Assembly (NCBI RefSeq): GCF_900116625.1
Contig: NZ_FPBE01000003.1
Coordinates: forward strand, 186,001-250,000
Direction: 5' to 3'
Origin: Idiomarina abyssalis
GTDB lineage: Bacteria; Pseudomonadota; Gammaproteobacteria; Enterobacterales; Alteromonadaceae
Length of the DNA stretch: 64,000 nt
The notes under the pieces were generated by a model. It ran no database searches, had not been told where the DNA came from, and saw only the letters and a program-made list of their open reading frames with translations. A program made the position numbers and the translations under genes. This document shows positions 43,957-52,031 of this stretch, one piece after another. The stretch's first letter is position 1. Every line of letters begins with the position of its first letter.

Positions 43957-44595
43957 ATGGAATCTGCCTTCTGGCATGAGCGTTGGGAAAATCAGCAAAT
44001 TGGTTTTCATCAGCCACACACACATGAACTATTGCTGAAGTATTTTTCTGGTGTGGTAAGGCCCGGAGCAAAAGTGTTTGTGCCTTTGTGTGGTAAATCA
44101 AATGACATGTTGTGGCTGCTGGAAAAAGGCTACCGTGTTTTTGGGGTAGAGCTGAGTGAGCTGGCGGCTAGGCAGTTTTTCGAAGAGAACCAATTAAAAC
44201 CCAAAATAACCCAGCGTGGTGACTTCAAAGAATATGCTCTGGATGAGCTGGTCATATGGGTTGGGGACTTCTTTAAGTTAGTTAAAAGTGACCTTGCCGA
44301 TATTGATGCCTGGTACGATCGCGCCGCCATGATTGCGCTACCACCTGAAATGCGTCAACGCTACGTTCAACAGCTATGCGAGCAATTACCCGAGCAGGCA
44401 AAAGGTTTACTGATTACGTTGCAGTACCCGAATGGGTACCGTGAAGGGCCGCCGTTTTCGGTATTGGAAGGGGAAGTCGAAGTGGGTTATGGTCAGCGTT
44501 TTAGCATTGATCAACTGGAGTCAGCTGAAACCACAGTTAACGGGAAACAAACGGACGATAACCCGGTTACTGAGCAAGTGTATAAGCTGGATTAA
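43957..44595 (+). CDS. tpm: Thiopurine S-methyltransferase (TPMT)
   Basis: 212 residues. Starts MESAFWHERWENQQIGFHQ, a TPMT hallmark, with the SAM-binding region VFVPLCGKSNDMLWLLEKG and VFGVELSE, and WYDRAAMIALPPEMRQRY later. Bacterial TPMTs methylate thiopurines and also selenite or tellurite species. It begins 12 bp after the nar terminator and so probably has its own promoter or read-through. The 3' end overlaps a convergent small gene by 4 bp. Confidence 0.93.
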   Translation: MESAFWHERWENQQIGFHQPHTHELLLKYFSGVVRPGAKVFVPLCGKSNDMLWLLEKGYRVFGVELSELAARQFFEENQLKPKITQRGDFKEYALDELVIWVGDFFKLVKSDLADIDAWYDRAAMIALPPEMRQRYVQQLCEQLPEQAKGLLITLQYPNGYREGPPFSVLEGEVEVGYGQRFSIDQLESAETTVNGKQTDDNPVTEQVYKLD

Positions 44596-44867
44596 TTCAT
44601 TAGTTTATTGCGCCGTAAAATCTTTTCGGTACGGCGTGCCAGTTTTTCCATAAAAACCAGATCCGCCAGAGTCGGGTCAGCAAGTTCATTATCCAGGTCG
44701 GCCTGCCATTGGCTGACCTCAGCATCCAGCATTTCCATCATTTTCTTAGAACAGCCGCGGCAAATACCCTGGCACATATCCGCTTCTTTTAAGCCAAAAG
44801 GAATGTGTTCGCGAATAGCGTCCAGCAACTGATACATCGCGGTTTTGGTATCGGGTTTGCGGCTCAT
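44592..44867 (-). CDS. Small conserved-looking protein with a C-x3-C-x2-C motif
   Basis: 91 residues from ATG 44867; an in-frame ATG at 44891 falls in the norB terminator and is less likely. I do not recognise the family. The N-terminal half has MCQGICRGCSKKMMEML, with cysteines at 32, 36 and 39, spaced as in radical-SAM cluster motifs but in a protein far too short for that fold. The C-terminal half is helical and charged, ending RRTEKILRRNKLMN. Metal or Fe-S binding is possible. It lies downstream of norB on the same strand, beyond a terminator. Confidence 0.65.
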   Translation of the reverse strand: MSRKPDTKTAMYQLLDAIREHIPFGLKEADMCQGICRGCSKKMMEMLDAEVSQWQADLDNELADPTLADLVFMEKLARRTEKILRRNKLMN

Positions 44868-44894
44868 ACATCCTCCGATTAACTCGTCCAAAAA

Positions 44895-44935
44895 GAAAAA
44901 CCAGGCTTCGACAAAGTTGTAGAAGCCTGGTTTAT
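44895..44935 (-). terminator. Rho-independent terminator of norB
   Basis: An exact 11-bp inverted repeat (AACCAGGCTTC at 44899-44909 and GAAGCCTGGTT at 44922-44932) is followed on the minus strand by TTTCTTTTT. Confidence 0.9.
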
Positions 44936-44941
44936 TAAGGG

Positions 44942-47182
44942 TTAAGCAGATTTATGCTTTAAGCCTTTTATGACTTGCCAGGTGATGCCTAGTGCACCCA
45001 CGATGAAGACCATGTCACCGACGGTACGGAACCAACGTAGGTTCTGAAGCAGAGGCTGTTGCATGAAGGCTTCACTACGTGCGTACCATAAACCTTCAGT
45101 CGCAGCGGCGTAGAACTGAATGAAACCGACTGGTAGCAAGCTGGTGAAGAGCATTAGTGCTAAGCCAATGTTCATTGTCCAGAAGGCCATTTTCATCAGT
45201 TTTTCATCAAACTGCAGAGTTGGTCGTATGTAGCGCAGAATTAACAGGACGAAACCAAGCGCCAGGAATCCGTACACACCGAATAGTGCTGCGTGTGCGT
45301 GAGTAGGCGTAGTGTTCAAACCTTGTACATAGTACAGCGAGATAGGCGGGTTGATCATGAAGCCTAATACGCCGGCGCCTAACATGTTCCAGAACGCAAC
45401 GGCAACGAAGCACAGTAGTGGCCATTTAAGGCGTTGCATCCAGTCAGCACGTTTTTGCAGGCTGTAGTTTTCCCAGGCTTCATAGCCCAGTACAATCAGC
45501 GGTACCACTTCTAACGCTGAGAAAGTAGCGCCCACGGCCATAACCGGTGTGGTTGTGCCTGAGAAGTACAAGTGGTGGAAGGTACCCGGGACACCACCGA
45601 GCATAAACAATGACGCTGAGGCCAGTGCTGCAACGGTTGCCATACGGCGGGAAACCAAACCCATGCTGTGGAAAATGAACGCCAGTGACGCAGTGGCAAA
45701 TACTTCAAAGAAGCCTTCTACCCACAGGTGAACAATCCACCAGCGCCAGTATTCCATGATAGAAATGTGAGTACGCTCGCCGTAGAAGAAGCCGGCACCG
45801 TAGAACAGGCCAATGGCAACGACTGAGGCGGTGAAGAGTGCCAGTAAGTTCTTGTCGCCTTTCTCTTTGAAGGCACCAACAACACAGCGCATCATCAGTA
45901 CTAACCAGAAGACGATACCCAGGAACTTACCAATTTGCCATAAGCGACCTAAATCGACGTACTCATAGCCCTGGTGACCTAACCAGAAGTTCAGGTGTTC
46001 AGGCATGATTTGCGCGATGGCTAACCAGTTACCGATAAAGGTACCCGCAACAACCAGAACCAATGCCCAGAACAGGATGTCGACACCCAGTTTCTGATAC
46101 TTAGGATCTTTACCACCATTAATAATCGGTGCCAGGAAGAGACCTGCAGCCAGGAATCCGGTCGCTATCCAGAACATGGCGGCCTGAATATGCCAGGTAC
46201 GAGTTAGTGAGTAGGGGAACCACTCTGAAATATTAATACCGTAGAACTCTTGCCCTTCTACTGTGTAGTGCGCGGTAAGACCACCCATTAACACCTGGAA
46301 AGTGAACAGAGCAACAACGATAAACAAATATTTGCCCAAAGCTTTTTGCGATGGAGTCAGTTTGACTTTAGCAATAGGATCATGCTCTGGCGCAACCAGT
46401 TCCTCTTCTTCTTTGTCGCGTAAGAATGCCCACGCCCAAATTAAGAAACCAATACCGGCGATCAATAGGATAACACTGACAATGGACCAGATAATGTTTT
46501 CTGCGCTAGGCACGTTATCTATCAATGTTTCATGTGGCCAGTTGTTGGTATAGGTGATGTCGGCATCAGGACGCTCAGTAGCAGCTGCCCATGCGGTCCA
46601 GAAGAAAAAGTCGTTCATTACTGCGCGACGCTCAGCTGAAGGCAGAGTGTTTTCCTTCATTGCATAGCTTACGCGAGTAGGGCGAAGCTCTGGGTCATCG
46701 CTGAACAGTTTTGAGTAGTACTCACCAGTTTGCTCAATAGCCTGAATGCGTCGCTCACTAAGAGTAACGGTGTCTGAGGCTTTGTCGTAAGTATTGGTGC
46801 GATACTCTTCCTTAAGTTCGTACTCAAGTTGGTTCTGCTGTACACCGGTAAGCTGTTCATACGGCTTATCGAAGACTTCGTGGGCACGAATGTCTAACCA
46901 GGCCAGCAACTCACGGTGTAGCCAGTCAGCTGTCCAGTCCGGAGCCTGGTAAGCACCATGTCCCCAAATTGAGCCAAGCTGCATGCCGCCAACCGACTGC
47001 CAGGCTGTCTGCCCGTCTAAAACCGATTCCTCGGTTGCAACGACGTTACCATTGGTACTCATGAACTTATCCGGAATAGGCGGAGCCTCCCGGTAAACTT
47101 CCGTTCCAAAATACCCTAAAACGCCAAAGGTAATTGCAAGAACTGCAATTAGCGTCCACCAAAGCTTACGATACCCGGCCAT
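44942..47182 (-). CDS. norB: Quinol-dependent nitric oxide reductase (qNor)
   Basis: 746 residues, the size of single-subunit qNor. An N-terminal helix (about 8-27) is followed by a periplasmic domain of about 200 residues resembling NorC without its haem-c motif, then a 12-helix NorB core with haem-copper-oxidase-type histidines (for example TWHIQAAMFW, HLWVEGFFE, HHLYFSG). It reduces 2 NO to N2O with electrons from quinol. Expression should depend on NorR and sigma-54: a TGGCCT-N5-TTGCA element and three NorR-type sites lie upstream. The ribosome site GGAGG is 8 bp before the ATG. Confidence 0.95.
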   Translation of the reverse strand: MAGYRKLWWTLIAVLAITFGVLGYFGTEVYREAPPIPDKFMSTNGNVVATEESVLDGQTAWQSVGGMQLGSIWGHGAYQAPDWTADWLHRELLAWLDIRAHEVFDKPYEQLTGVQQNQLEYELKEEYRTNTYDKASDTVTLSERRIQAIEQTGEYYSKLFSDDPELRPTRVSYAMKENTLPSAERRAVMNDFFFWTAWAAATERPDADITYTNNWPHETLIDNVPSAENIIWSIVSVILLIAGIGFLIWAWAFLRDKEEEELVAPEHDPIAKVKLTPSQKALGKYLFIVVALFTFQVLMGGLTAHYTVEGQEFYGINISEWFPYSLTRTWHIQAAMFWIATGFLAAGLFLAPIINGGKDPKYQKLGVDILFWALVLVVAGTFIGNWLAIAQIMPEHLNFWLGHQGYEYVDLGRLWQIGKFLGIVFWLVLMMRCVVGAFKEKGDKNLLALFTASVVAIGLFYGAGFFYGERTHISIMEYWRWWIVHLWVEGFFEVFATASLAFIFHSMGLVSRRMATVAALASASLFMLGGVPGTFHHLYFSGTTTPVMAVGATFSALEVVPLIVLGYEAWENYSLQKRADWMQRLKWPLLCFVAVAFWNMLGAGVLGFMINPPISLYYVQGLNTTPTHAHAALFGVYGFLALGFVLLILRYIRPTLQFDEKLMKMAFWTMNIGLALMLFTSLLPVGFIQFYAAATEGLWYARSEAFMQQPLLQNLRWFRTVGDMVFIVGALGITWQVIKGLKHKSA

Positions 47183-47275
47183 TGTTGACCTCCTTGATGC
47201 TGAACAGCTTCATGTTGTTACTCCATAGGTTTATGAGCAGAGAATTCTTATTAATTCACTATGCGTTCACCTAAT

Positions 47276-47291
47276 TGCAATATTGAGGCCA
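47276..47291 (-). promoter_or_regulatory. Sigma-54 promoter of norB
   Basis: The minus strand reads TGGCCTCAATATTGCA: GG and GC exactly 10 bp apart, as sigma-54 promoters require. It is 94 bp before the norB ATG. The hemerythrin-type gene at 63747 has the same element with a different centre. Confidence 0.85.
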
Positions 47292-47332
47292 CTTTTTAAA
47301 GTGTTGATTACTATATCTTTTATTTTAAATAG

Positions 47333-47387
47333 GGTTTTTATGACTGAGTTTTATTAGGTTGTTTTAACTGGCGTGGTTAAAAGTACC
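47333..47387 (-). promoter_or_regulatory. Three NorR enhancer sites upstream of norB
   Basis: Plus-strand sites of the form GGT-N7-AC(C/T) occur at 47333-47345 (GGTTTTTATGACT), 47357-47369 (GGTTGTTTTAACT) and 47375-47387 (GGTTAAAAGTACC). From the promoter outward the spacings are 24 and 18 bp. NorR is known to bind three such sites. A weaker GT-N7-AC lies at 47301-47311. Confidence 0.85.
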
Positions 47388-47401
47388 CTAACGGTCATTT
47401 C

Positions 47402-47417
47402 TACCCTAAAAGAGGTA
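47402..47417. promoter_or_regulatory. NarL-type 7-2-7 palindrome between norB and nrdG
   Basis: TACCCTAAAAGAGGTA combines TACCCTA (last base off) with a perfect inverted heptamer (AGAGGTA). Another TACCCTA is at 47384. The 374-bp norB-nrdG interval contains no gene; its signals are listed separately. Confidence 0.6.
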
Positions 47418-47461
47418 TCTCTTAAGGCGGGTTGGCAGCTTTATTCCTTTCTGCTTAAACC

Positions 47462-47475
47462 TTGAGCAGGATCAA
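47462..47475 (+). promoter_or_regulatory. FNR-like box upstream of nrdGD
   Basis: TTGAGCAGGATCAA matches the FNR consensus at nine of ten positions, with its centre about 88 bp before nrdG. Anaerobic control of nrdDG by FNR is known in E. coli. Confidence 0.65.
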
Positions 47476-47556
47476 TGCATTCGCATCAGACTCTCCTATG
47501 CTAGAAGCACAATATGTAGTGTTGAATTTAAAATAACTAACGATATATGGTGTTTT

Positions 47557-48030
47557 ATGCCGGTTTACCCCACAAGACTGCATTACAGCGCGGAACAGAT
47601 TGTCTGGCAGGAAGTTCCGGGAGAAGTGGCGTTAGCTTACACCATTACCGGCTGCCCGGTTGGGTGCAAAGGCTGCCATAGTGTGGATAGCTGGCCGGTC
47701 GGAAGTGGCGAGCCACTGACGCAGGAGCACCTTCAGCAGCAGTTGCAAAAATATCGCGGATTAATTAGCTGCGTTTTATTTTTGGGCGGCGAGTGGCAGC
47801 CAACGGCACTACTGAAACTATTAAAGCAAGTAAAAAATGAAGGGCTGGAGACTTGTCTGTATACCGGCTATGAAAACGTCTCAATAGCGCTTCGTGAACA
47901 ACTGACTTATCTAAAAACCGGACCGTGGATAGCTGCCCGGGGCGGCTTGGAAAGTCCAACGACCAACCAACGATTCTATGACTTACGGACACAGCAGTTA
48001 TTGAACTGCGAGTTTCAAACAGGAGAATAA
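47557..48030 (+). CDS. nrdG: Anaerobic ribonucleotide reductase activating enzyme NrdG
   Basis: 157 residues with the radical-SAM cluster Cys33/37/40 (TGCPVGCKGCHS) and a short TIM-barrel fragment (LFLGGEW). It uses SAM to generate the glycyl radical on NrdD. It precedes nrdD here, the reverse of E. coli, with 2 bp between them. Confidence 0.93.
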   Translation: MPVYPTRLHYSAEQIVWQEVPGEVALAYTITGCPVGCKGCHSVDSWPVGSGEPLTQEHLQQQLQKYRGLISCVLFLGGEWQPTALLKLLKQVKNEGLETCLYTGYENVSIALREQLTYLKTGPWIAARGGLESPTTNQRFYDLRTQQLLNCEFQTGE

Positions 48031-48032
48031 TT

Positions 48033-49871
48033 ATGTTGCGCTTAAACGAAGAACAAGTCACTGGCAAAGTCGATTTCATCCACGAGTATTTACATGCTCA
48101 AAATGCAGCCGATGGCTCAAAAATGGATGCAAACGCCAACGTCACACAAAAGAACATAGCAACGCTTGAAGCCGAGTTAATGAAAGACTTTTTTGTGCAG
48201 GTTAACCGCAAGCAGGTCAGCAATAAAATAAGTGAGCTTTTTGGTAACGATTTGGCAAAAGAGTACGTTCGTCAAATTGAGGACCATGAAATTTACGTGC
48301 ATGACGAAACCAGCCTGAAGCCTTACTGTGTTTCAGTCACTATGTACCCGTTTTTACGTGACGGATTAACGAAGCTGGGCGGCGAATCTCAGGCACCTAA
48401 GCATCTAGAGTCGTTTTGCGGCACGTTCGTCAACTTTGTTTTTGCTGTAAGTTCCCAGTTTGCCGGAGCGGTTGCTACGGTCGAGTTCCTAACCTACTTC
48501 GACTACTTTGCCCGTAAAGACTACGGCGACGATTACTTAAATACCCATCGTCACCAAATTGAAAACCACTTGCAGCACGTGGTGTATGCACTGAATCAGC
48601 CAGCGGCGGCTCGCGGCTACCAAAGTGTGTTCTGGAATATCTCTATTTACGACCAGCATTACTTTGACAGTATGTTTGGTGAGTTTGTTTTCCCTGCGGA
48701 CTTCACTAAGCCGGAATGGAGTTCGGTGAGCGCGCTGCAGGACTTCTTCCTGGACTGGTTTAATAAGGAACGCGAAAAAACGATTCTAACCTTCCCGGTG
48801 GTGACGGTTGCCATGTTAACCGACGACGGTCAGTGCAAAGATCAGTTATTTGCAGAGAAAATCGCCGGAGAAATGGCTAATGGTAATTCTTTCTTTGTCT
48901 ACTTATCCGACAATGCCGACTCGTTAGCTTCATGTTGCCGACTACGCAGCGAAATTAGCGACAATACCTTTTCTTATACCCTGGGTGCCGGTGGTGTCGC
49001 TACAGGCTCTATTAATGTCATAACCATGAACATGAACCGCTTGGTTCAGGATGGCAGAGATTTAGAGGAGGAAGTCAGCAAAATTCACAAATATCAGGTG
49101 GCTTACAGAAAGTTGATGGAAGAATATAAAGAAGCGGGTCTGTTAACCGTTTATGATGCCGGCTTTATTACTCTGGACAAGCAGTTCCTGACTATAGGCA
49201 TTAACGGCATGGTTGAAGCGGCTGAGTCGCAGGGGATTACCGCAGGTAACAACCAGGCTTATAAAGACTTTGTGCAAAGCCATTTAAAAGTGATTTACGA
49301 CGCTAATAAAGCCGCGAAAAAAGAATACGGCTATATGTTCAATACCGAGTTCGTGCCAGCAGAAAACCTGGGTGTGAAAAACGCTAAGTGGGACAGAGCT
49401 GACGGCTACAAAGTGAGCCGTGACTGCTACAACTCCTATTTTTATGCGGTAGAAGACGACGACGCCAATGCATTGGATAAGCTTGTTCTTCATGGAAAAG
49501 AGTTGATTGAATACCTGGACGGCGGTTCGGCTCTGCACTTAAACCTTGATGAAAAGCTCAATACCTCAGGGTATTTGTCGTTACTGAATATTGCTGCAAA
49601 AACCGGCTGTAACTACTTCTGCATTAACGTCAAAATTACCATTTGTAATGCCTGCGAACAGATTGATAAACGCACCTTAAGCGAATGTTCCAGCTGTGGC
49701 TCTGCAGACATAGACTACGGTACACGGGTTATTGGCTACCTGAAACGTGTATCGGCATTTAGCGCAGGTCGACGCAAAGAGCATCATTTGCGTCATTATC
49801 ACCGTAAACAGCCGTCAGAGGTTGCTGTTGGCGCAGCGCAAGCCAATATTGGGCTGCGAAAAGCCAGCTAA
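48033..49871 (+). CDS. nrdD: Anaerobic (class III) ribonucleotide reductase NrdD lacking an ATP-cone
   Basis: 612 residues, about 100 fewer than E. coli NrdD. The missing part is the N-terminal ATP-cone; the sequence goes almost directly into the helical region leading to YVHDETSLKPYCVSV. Active-site cysteines lie in LASCCRLRSE. The C-terminus has a zinc site (CNACEQ, CSSCGS) and the glycyl-radical loop RVIGYLKRVS. It makes dNTPs without O2. Lack of the cone means no overall activity control by dATP of the usual kind. A terminator follows. Confidence 0.93.
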   Translation: MLRLNEEQVTGKVDFIHEYLHAQNAADGSKMDANANVTQKNIATLEAELMKDFFVQVNRKQVSNKISELFGNDLAKEYVRQIEDHEIYVHDETSLKPYCVSVTMYPFLRDGLTKLGGESQAPKHLESFCGTFVNFVFAVSSQFAGAVATVEFLTYFDYFARKDYGDDYLNTHRHQIENHLQHVVYALNQPAAARGYQSVFWNISIYDQHYFDSMFGEFVFPADFTKPEWSSVSALQDFFLDWFNKEREKTILTFPVVTVAMLTDDGQCKDQLFAEKIAGEMANGNSFFVYLSDNADSLASCCRLRSEISDNTFSYTLGAGGVATGSINVITMNMNRLVQDGRDLEEEVSKIHKYQVAYRKLMEEYKEAGLLTVYDAGFITLDKQFLTIGINGMVEAAESQGITAGNNQAYKDFVQSHLKVIYDANKAAKKEYGYMFNTEFVPAENLGVKNAKWDRADGYKVSRDCYNSYFYAVEDDDANALDKLVLHGKELIEYLDGGSALHLNLDEKLNTSGYLSLLNIAAKTGCNYFCINVKITICNACEQIDKRTLSECSSCGSADIDYGTRVIGYLKRVSAFSAGRRKEHHLRHYHRKQPSEVAVGAAQANIGLRKAS

Positions 49872-49891
49872 AATTTGAAAACTACCCATAA

Positions 49892-49918
49892 AGAGGGAGC
49901 CCGCCTCCCTCTTTTTTC
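49892..49918 (+). terminator. Rho-independent terminator of nrdGD
   Basis: AAGAGGGAG-CCCGC-CTCCCTCTT is a 9-bp perfect stem followed by TTTT. Confidence 0.88.
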
Positions 49919-49981
49919 ATGCCTTAAAATTGCGCTTTTATGGTATTCTCCGCGCGCACTTCCGGAAATTCAGGTGAAGCC

Positions 49982-50386
49982 ATGGAAATCAATAGTTATC
50001 AAGACTTTATAAAAGCAGCAAAACAACAACACGAACCTCAGCGTTTGCTGTTTGTGTTGGCAAAAGCGCAACTCCCCGAGCAACCGACAGACAGTCAGAA
50101 GCAGCAATTCGAAACACAGGAAGGCGGCACATTAGAGCCGGTACTTTGTGTCGATAAACTGCCCGAAGAAGTCGAAGACTTTTCTGCGTTGGTTGAAGAG
50201 TCTAAACGCACCGACATTGACTGGGATATTGCGTTTATCAGCGCAATGGACGGCCGCGGCGGTCATCCCATTTCAAGCGACGAAGCCAGCCAGCCACTGG
50301 AAATGATGGTGCAACAAATTCAGGCCGGCATGATCAAACATTTTTTAACCATTAACCGACAAGGAGAGTTGGTGCAGTTACTGTAG
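49982..50386 (+). CDS. Conserved small protein of unknown function
   Basis: 134 residues from ATG 49982 (an upstream start at 49940 adds an unlikely leader). It begins MEINSYQDFIKAAKQQHEPQ and has a FVLAKAQLPEQ segment, a single Cys (PVLCVDKLPEE), and a C-terminal NRQGELVQLL. It is acidic, without a signal peptide or TM segment. Similar proteins occur in Shewanella and relatives, where some entries carry the name 'ribonucleotide reductase subunit alpha'; nothing in the sequence supports that. It lies between nrdD and nhaD. Confidence 0.72.
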   Translation: MEINSYQDFIKAAKQQHEPQRLLFVLAKAQLPEQPTDSQKQQFETQEGGTLEPVLCVDKLPEEVEDFSALVEESKRTDIDWDIAFISAMDGRGGHPISSDEASQPLEMMVQQIQAGMIKHFLTINRQGELVQLL

Positions 50387-50410
50387 AGGTACGCTGCGCC
50401 CTATGTGGCC

Positions 50411-51844
50411 ATGACAAAATTTCTGATTACCGTTATTACCCTGTTTTTTTCGGTATCGGCACTGGCGGCAGAGCCCGCCATCTCTCCTTTTGATTTAACC
50501 CAGTCTACTGTTGGCTACACCGCCATTATCATCTTTGTTCTCGCCTACATTTTGGTGATGGGCGAAGAAAAGCTCCATATGCGTAAGTCAAAACCGGTAT
50601 TGGTTGCCGCCGGCCTCATCTGGATTTTAATTGGCTGGGTGTATACCGGTGATCAGGCCGCTATGGCCGAATCTGCTTTTCGCCATAACCTGCTTGAGTT
50701 TGCGGAATTGATGCTTTTCCTGTTGGTGGCCATGACCTATATAAACGCCATGGAAGAGCGCCGTTTGTTCGATGCACTGCGAGCCTGGTTACTGAAAAAA
50801 GGCTTTAGTTATAAGCAGCTGTTTTGGATAACCGGCTTACTGGCCTTCTTTATTTCTCCGGTGGCGGATAACTTAACGACTGCCTTATTGATGTGTGCCG
50901 TGGTCATGAAAGTTGCCCAGGACGATAAGAAATTTGTCGCCTTATGTTGTGTCAGTATTGTGGTTGCGGCCAACGCGGGTGGTGCCTTCAGCCCCTTTGG
51001 TGATATCACCACGTTAATGGTATGGCAGGCAGGACAGGTCACTTTTACTGAGTTTCTTCGTTTGTTCTTGCCATCGGTTGCTAACTATTTAGTACCGGCA
51101 ATTGTGATGAGCTTTTTCATTGAAAATAAAAAGCCGACAACACTGCACACCGAGGTGGAACTAAAACGTGGTGCGCTGCGAATTACCGCCTTATTCTTAC
51201 TGACGGTAGCTACAGCGGTAACTTGTCATATTGTACTGCACCTGCCGCCTGTGCTGGGCATGATGATGGGCTTAGGTTATCTACAGTTCTTCGGTTACTT
51301 CTTACGTATGACACTACCAGGCTCTCTAGCTCGTAAACGAGCGATGGCAGAGCGCGTAGGCGACCAAAAACGGCTGGAGCAATTAGGTGGTGTGGTGCCT
51401 TTTGATGTATTCAGCCGGGTTTCGCGAGCGGAGTGGGACACTCTGTTGTTCTTCTACGGAATCGTTTTATGCGTTGGCGGTCTTGGCTTTATGGGGTATC
51501 TGAGCCTGCTTTCTGAAACGCTTTACGGCGGTATGAGTGCGACAATGGCGAATACCATTCTGGGTGTCGTTTCGGCGGTCATTGACAACATTCCGGTCAT
51601 GTTTGCTGTACTGTCGATGGAACCCGATATGTCACATGGTCAGTGGTTGCTCATTACCCTAACCGCAGGTACCGGTGGTAGCTTACTCTCCATTGGGTCA
51701 GCAGCCGGTGTCGCTCTAATGGGGCAGGCCAGAGGCTACTACACCTTTGCCTCCCACCTGAAATGGACCCCGGTCATAGCACTAGGTTACATAGCCAGCA
51801 TATTACTGCACCTGTGGCTTAACGAAACAACGTTTCATATTTAG
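50411..51844 (+). CDS. nhaD: Na+/H+ antiporter NhaD
   Basis: 477 residues. A signal-like first helix (MTKFLITVITLFFSVSALAA) precedes about 11 further membrane segments. Conserved parts include SPVADNLTTALLMCAVVMKV, NAGGAFSPFGDITTLMVWQA and AVIDNIPVMFAVLSM, typical of NhaD in the ion-transporter superfamily. It exports Na+ for protons, a trait of marine and halophilic bacteria. Confidence 0.92.
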   Translation: MTKFLITVITLFFSVSALAAEPAISPFDLTQSTVGYTAIIIFVLAYILVMGEEKLHMRKSKPVLVAAGLIWILIGWVYTGDQAAMAESAFRHNLLEFAELMLFLLVAMTYINAMEERRLFDALRAWLLKKGFSYKQLFWITGLLAFFISPVADNLTTALLMCAVVMKVAQDDKKFVALCCVSIVVAANAGGAFSPFGDITTLMVWQAGQVTFTEFLRLFLPSVANYLVPAIVMSFFIENKKPTTLHTEVELKRGALRITALFLLTVATAVTCHIVLHLPPVLGMMMGLGYLQFFGYFLRMTLPGSLARKRAMAERVGDQKRLEQLGGVVPFDVFSRVSRAEWDTLLFFYGIVLCVGGLGFMGYLSLLSETLYGGMSATMANTILGVVSAVIDNIPVMFAVLSMEPDMSHGQWLLITLTAGTGGSLLSIGSAAGVALMGQARGYYTFASHLKWTPVIALGYIASILLHLWLNETTFHI

Positions 51845-51879
51845 TTAGTGGGAAGGGAAGAGCTCTCTCAGGGCAGGGC

Positions 51880-51966
51880 TTCTGTTCTCAGAGAGACGCC
51901 GTAAACCCAGCCATGGGGGCTTGAGTGGCGCCATCCTTGGCGCTACTCACTCTCTGAGTTGGAAGC
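51880..51966. repeat. Nested palindromic intergenic element between nhaD and hemN
   Basis: The element has two nested stems: CTCAGAGAG (51887-51895) with CTCTCTGAG (51950-51958), extended outward by CTTC/GAAG, and an inner GAGTGGCGCCA (51923-51933) with TGGCGCTACTC (51938-51948), one mismatch. It begins like a dispersed family seen in marine gammaproteobacteria (GACGCCGTAAACCCAGCC). Placed between convergent genes, it may act as a two-way terminator. Family membership is from memory. Confidence 0.6.
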
Positions 51967-52031
51967 TCTAACCACGTGAACGTCCTTTCCTGATCGCCCC
52001 AAACGTATGAAGACCGGCTTACCTCTTTCTA

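Noticed and set aside
49982-50386. Naming this gene a ribonucleotide reductase alpha subunit
   Set aside because: The product is 134 residues with none of the RNR active-site motifs; the name probably spread from its position next to nrdD.
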